A stretch of 64,000 nucleotides of DNA, taken from the NCBI RefSeq assembly GCF_011684115.1, contig NZ_JAADJV010000005.1, positions 62,001-126,000 on the forward strand, read 5' to 3'. The stretch is from Rahnella aceris (GTDB lineage Bacteria > Pseudomonadota > Gammaproteobacteria > Enterobacterales > Enterobacteriaceae). Shown piece after piece: positions 61,983-64,000 of this stretch (position 1 is the stretch's first letter; every line of letters begins with the position of its first letter). The position numbers were made by a program, and so were the translations under genes. A model generated the notes under the pieces. The model had not been told where the DNA came from, did not search any database, and saw nothing but the letters and a program-made list of their open reading frames with translations.

Positions 61983-63290
61983 TTAACGAGGTTGTCCGTT
62001 TAACCAGAAAGCATCCATCATCACCGCGTGAGAACGGGCCGAATCCTCCCAGGCGTGTTGCTGCTGAACGATGGCCTGTTGCAGATCGGCCCAGCCGGCA
62101 ATATACGCGGCAACGTCTTTTTCAGGGTAAGCACCGGCCAGCAAATGGAAGGTAATGATCTGGCGTTTAAGGCGCGCCAGTTGGTCACGATAACCTTCTT
62201 CCGTCAGCGGCTGTGCAAAGGCTTCTTTCAGATCGGCGGCAGTGCGGCCGAGCATGATGTCAGCAAAGCGCTTGAAGGAACCGTCCATTTTTTTCGCAGA
62301 TTTATCATCAATAAACGGCGCCCAGCCTGATGTTGCCAGCCAGGAAGTAAGCACTAACTTGCATTTCAGATATGCCGCGCTGTAACAGATTTCCTGTGCA
62401 TCCGCCGATTTCTGTTCCAGAACCGGCACCAGATCAGTAAGTAAGGTACGCAGCTCAGAAGAGGCTTTACGCGGCACGAGTCCGCCGAACAGCACCAGAA
62501 CCTGACGCACCGTTTCCACGGCCTGCAACACAGTCAGGCGCGCAGTTTTGTCGCCGCGAACCCACAATTCTTCATGATATTGCCAGTGATCCAGCGCCAG
62601 TTCGAACATCGCAGACATAGCCTGCTCAACCGTAGCTTTCGGTTTCGCTTTAAACACCGGCAGCGGTTTGATGTCACGGGCAGGATTGCCCTTTGCAAGA
62701 TGATAACCACGAGCCGCCTTGCTGAAACCACCCTGCCGCAAGCCGCCGTGCGCGCCAATTTCAGCCGCCAGCGCCAGTAAATCAGCGGTGTTACCTTTTT
62801 TCAGCTCAAGTTCAATTTCAGCCAGTGGTTCGTTTAATTCGCCAGCCACCACTTCGCCCTGATCTAACCCAAGTTCAATCTCGCTTTCGCCGTAAGTGAT
62901 CACCCACTTCTCGCGGGTGAAATCCGTGCGGAAGAGCGGAGCGAGTTCTTTCTGCAATGCAGCGGGTTTGCACCCTTCCGGCCAGATATCTTTCGGGAAC
63001 GCGCTCAGTTTCAACACCGGCTTTTTCAGCTCAACGTTGTATTCAGGGCGCTGATGTAAACCCCCCACCACTTTGCCACCGATTTTGATGGTCATTTCAT
63101 ACTGATCGTCAAAACCACGGATCCGCAGACCCATGTCATGCGAACGTAAATAGTTTTCCGCAGTCTCAAAATAGATGTTGGTCAGTTTCGAAGGCGCGGT
63201 GTGCTCGCTGTTAAAACCAGCGAGTTGCGAAGGTAATTCGGCGATTGCGGCCGGGGTGGCGATAAATTTTAATTCTATTTCTACGGTCAT
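61983..63290 (-). CDS. ygiF: Inorganic triphosphatase, CYTH-CHAD protein YgiF
   Basis: YgiF hydrolyses inorganic triphosphate in E. coli. The 435-residue product has an N-terminal CYTH domain with the tunnel motif E-x-E-x-K (VEIELKF) and further acidic/basic strands (GLRIRGFDDQYEMTIK; AEIELELKKG), followed by a helical CHAD domain with conserved histidines (about 220-435, LALDHWQYHEELWVRGDKTA). The ATG at 63290 is the conserved start; a frame opening four codons earlier is less likely. It precedes glnE, the E. coli order, and is divergent from ygiM. Confidence 0.95.
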   Translation of the reverse strand: MTVEIELKFIATPAAIAELPSQLAGFNSEHTAPSKLTNIYFETAENYLRSHDMGLRIRGFDDQYEMTIKIGGKVVGGLHQRPEYNVELKKPVLKLSAFPKDIWPEGCKPAALQKELAPLFRTDFTREKWVITYGESEIELGLDQGEVVAGELNEPLAEIELELKKGNTADLLALAAEIGAHGGLRQGGFSKAARGYHLAKGNPARDIKPLPVFKAKPKATVEQAMSAMFELALDHWQYHEELWVRGDKTARLTVLQAVETVRQVLVLFGGLVPRKASSELRTLLTDLVPVLEQKSADAQEICYSAAYLKCKLVLTSWLATSGWAPFIDDKSAKKMDGSFKRFADIMLGRTAADLKEAFAQPLTEEGYRDQLARLKRQIITFHLLAGAYPEKDVAAYIAGWADLQQAIVQQQHAWEDSARSHAVMMDAFWLNGQPR

Positions 63291-63570
63291 ATGAGTCTTC
63301 ACACCGATTCTTTGCTGCCAAAAGGGATTAACGCGTCGCTGCCAATTCTATCATAAGCACAGCGCGCAAGCCGCATGTTGCGGGATTGTAAGATAGTTCT
63401 CATTCCGGTTTATACATTGCGTCGTCACACTGTTGCCCTTACTATCGGTCTCCAACTTTTAGTACTTATATGAGTGCAATGGCCGGACAGTGGCGGTTGC
63501 CAGAAGACGTATCCTGATAAAACGGATCCACACTTCACGTTCCCTAAATTCACAAAGAAACGATGAAATA
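63291..63570. other. ygiF-ygiM divergent gap with a two-codon upstream ORF
   Basis: About 280 bp, no larger gene. ATG-AAA-TAA at 63563-63571 is a complete two-codon ORF whose stop shares its last base with the ygiM ATG (TAATG). The best Shine-Dalgarno-like run (AAAGA, 63554-63558) is spaced for the small ORF rather than for ygiM. Confidence 0.5.
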
Positions 63571-64000
63571 ATGCAGAAATTACGCCTAATTGGTTTCGCT
63601 TTGCTTGGTTTAAGCATGACATGGGGCGCTCACGCTGATGAGAAGCGCTATATCTCCGACGATTTGATTACCTATATCCACAGTGGTCCAGGTAATCAGT
63701 ATCGCATCGTTGGCACCCTGAATGCCGGTGAAGAAGTCACCCTGCGCAGTGTCAACGACAGCACGAAATACGGTGAGATTGTTGATTCAAAAGGTAAAAC
63801 AGCCTGGATCCCGCTTGATCAGTTAAGCAATGTGCCGAGCTTGCGTACCCGCGTTCCGGATCTGGAACAACAGGTGAAAACGCTGACCGACAAGCTGACC
63901 AATATTGATTCCAGCTGGAACCAGCGCACGGCAGAAATGCAGGCCAAAGTCTCTTCCAGTGACGGCATCATCAACGGCCTGAAGAAAGAAAATCAGGATT
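63571..64000 (+). CDS. ygiM: SH3-domain protein YgiM, cut by the window edge
   Basis: The first 143 codons are present. A signal peptide (MQKLRLIGFALLGLSMTWGA, cut after AHA) is followed by a bacterial SH3 domain (about 24-90: YISDDLITYIHSGPGNQYRI; TAWIPLDQLS) and a coiled-coil part (DLEQQVKTLTDKLTNIDSSW). In E. coli the protein is about 206 residues and ends in a membrane helix, which would lie beyond the window. It is a periplasmic, membrane-anchored protein of unknown role; the SH3 domain suggests contact with the cell wall. It follows the ygiF/ygiM divergent order of E. coli. Confidence 0.94.
   Translation, partial: MQKLRLIGFALLGLSMTWGAHADEKRYISDDLITYIHSGPGNQYRIVGTLNAGEEVTLRSVNDSTKYGEIVDSKGKTAWIPLDQLSNVPSLRTRVPDLEQQVKTLTDKLTNIDSSWNQRTAEMQAKVSSSDGIINGLKKENQD

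Overview
The window is 64 kb of ordinary, densely coded chromosome from a member of the Enterobacterales. Gene content, protein similarity to Escherichia coli and Yersinia/Serratia homologues, and conserved neighbourhoods point to the Yersiniaceae side (Rahnella, Ewingella or Serratia-like); I cannot fix the genus without a search. No rRNA, tRNA, insertion sequence, prophage, integrase or CRISPR array was seen. Names rest on family recognition by eye.

Layout. 1-4.3 kb: cysJIH (assimilatory sulfate reduction; cysH runs off the left edge), then a secreted alpha/beta hydrolase (4.7-5.7 kb) and queD/queE (queuosine pathway). 7.0-10.2 kb: an amino-sugar cassette of a PTS IIBC permease and NanE, divergent from an RpiR-type regulator, lying between queE and eno. 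10.3-21 kb: the eno-pyrG-mazG-relA-rlmD block with divergent barA. 21-29 kb: a DSD1-like PLP enzyme and a complete galactarate catabolic set (garP-garL-garR-garK divergent from garD). 29-35 kb: exbB-exbD with a Fur box, then a TRAP transporter (dctPQM) inserted between exbB and metC. 35-39 kb: yghB, a YqhC-type AraC regulator, a zinc alcohol dehydrogenase occupying the place of E. coli yqhD, and dkgA. 39-64 kb: the ftsP-plsC-parC / mdaB-ygiN / parE-yqiA-cpdA-yqiB-nudF / tolC-ygiBC / ygiD / ribB / ubiK / yjeH / hldE-glnE-ygiF / ygiM block, close to the E. coli order but lacking zupT and with yjeH between ubiK and hldE.

How it works together. Sugar-acid use is the main accessory theme. GarP imports galactarate/glucarate; GarD, GarL, GarR and GarK convert galactarate to pyruvate and 2-phosphoglycerate, and the latter is the substrate of the enolase encoded nearby. 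The TRAP receptor resembles hexuronate receptors. Its upstream region holds a KdgR-box-like palindrome and a CRP-like site just upstream of a -10, and another strong CRP-like site lies in the garP/garD gap, suggesting pectin-derived uronates and aldarates are co-used in a plant- or soil-associated lifestyle. Other readable control elements are an FMN riboswitch before ribB, a MarA/SoxS/Rob box before tolC, a Fur box before exbB, and many bidirectional hairpin terminators between convergent genes.

I found no wholly new system. The least explained parts are the substrate of the PTS-NanE-RpiR cassette, the TRAP cassette with its control region, the role of the secreted hydrolase, and several palindromes in regulatory gaps.
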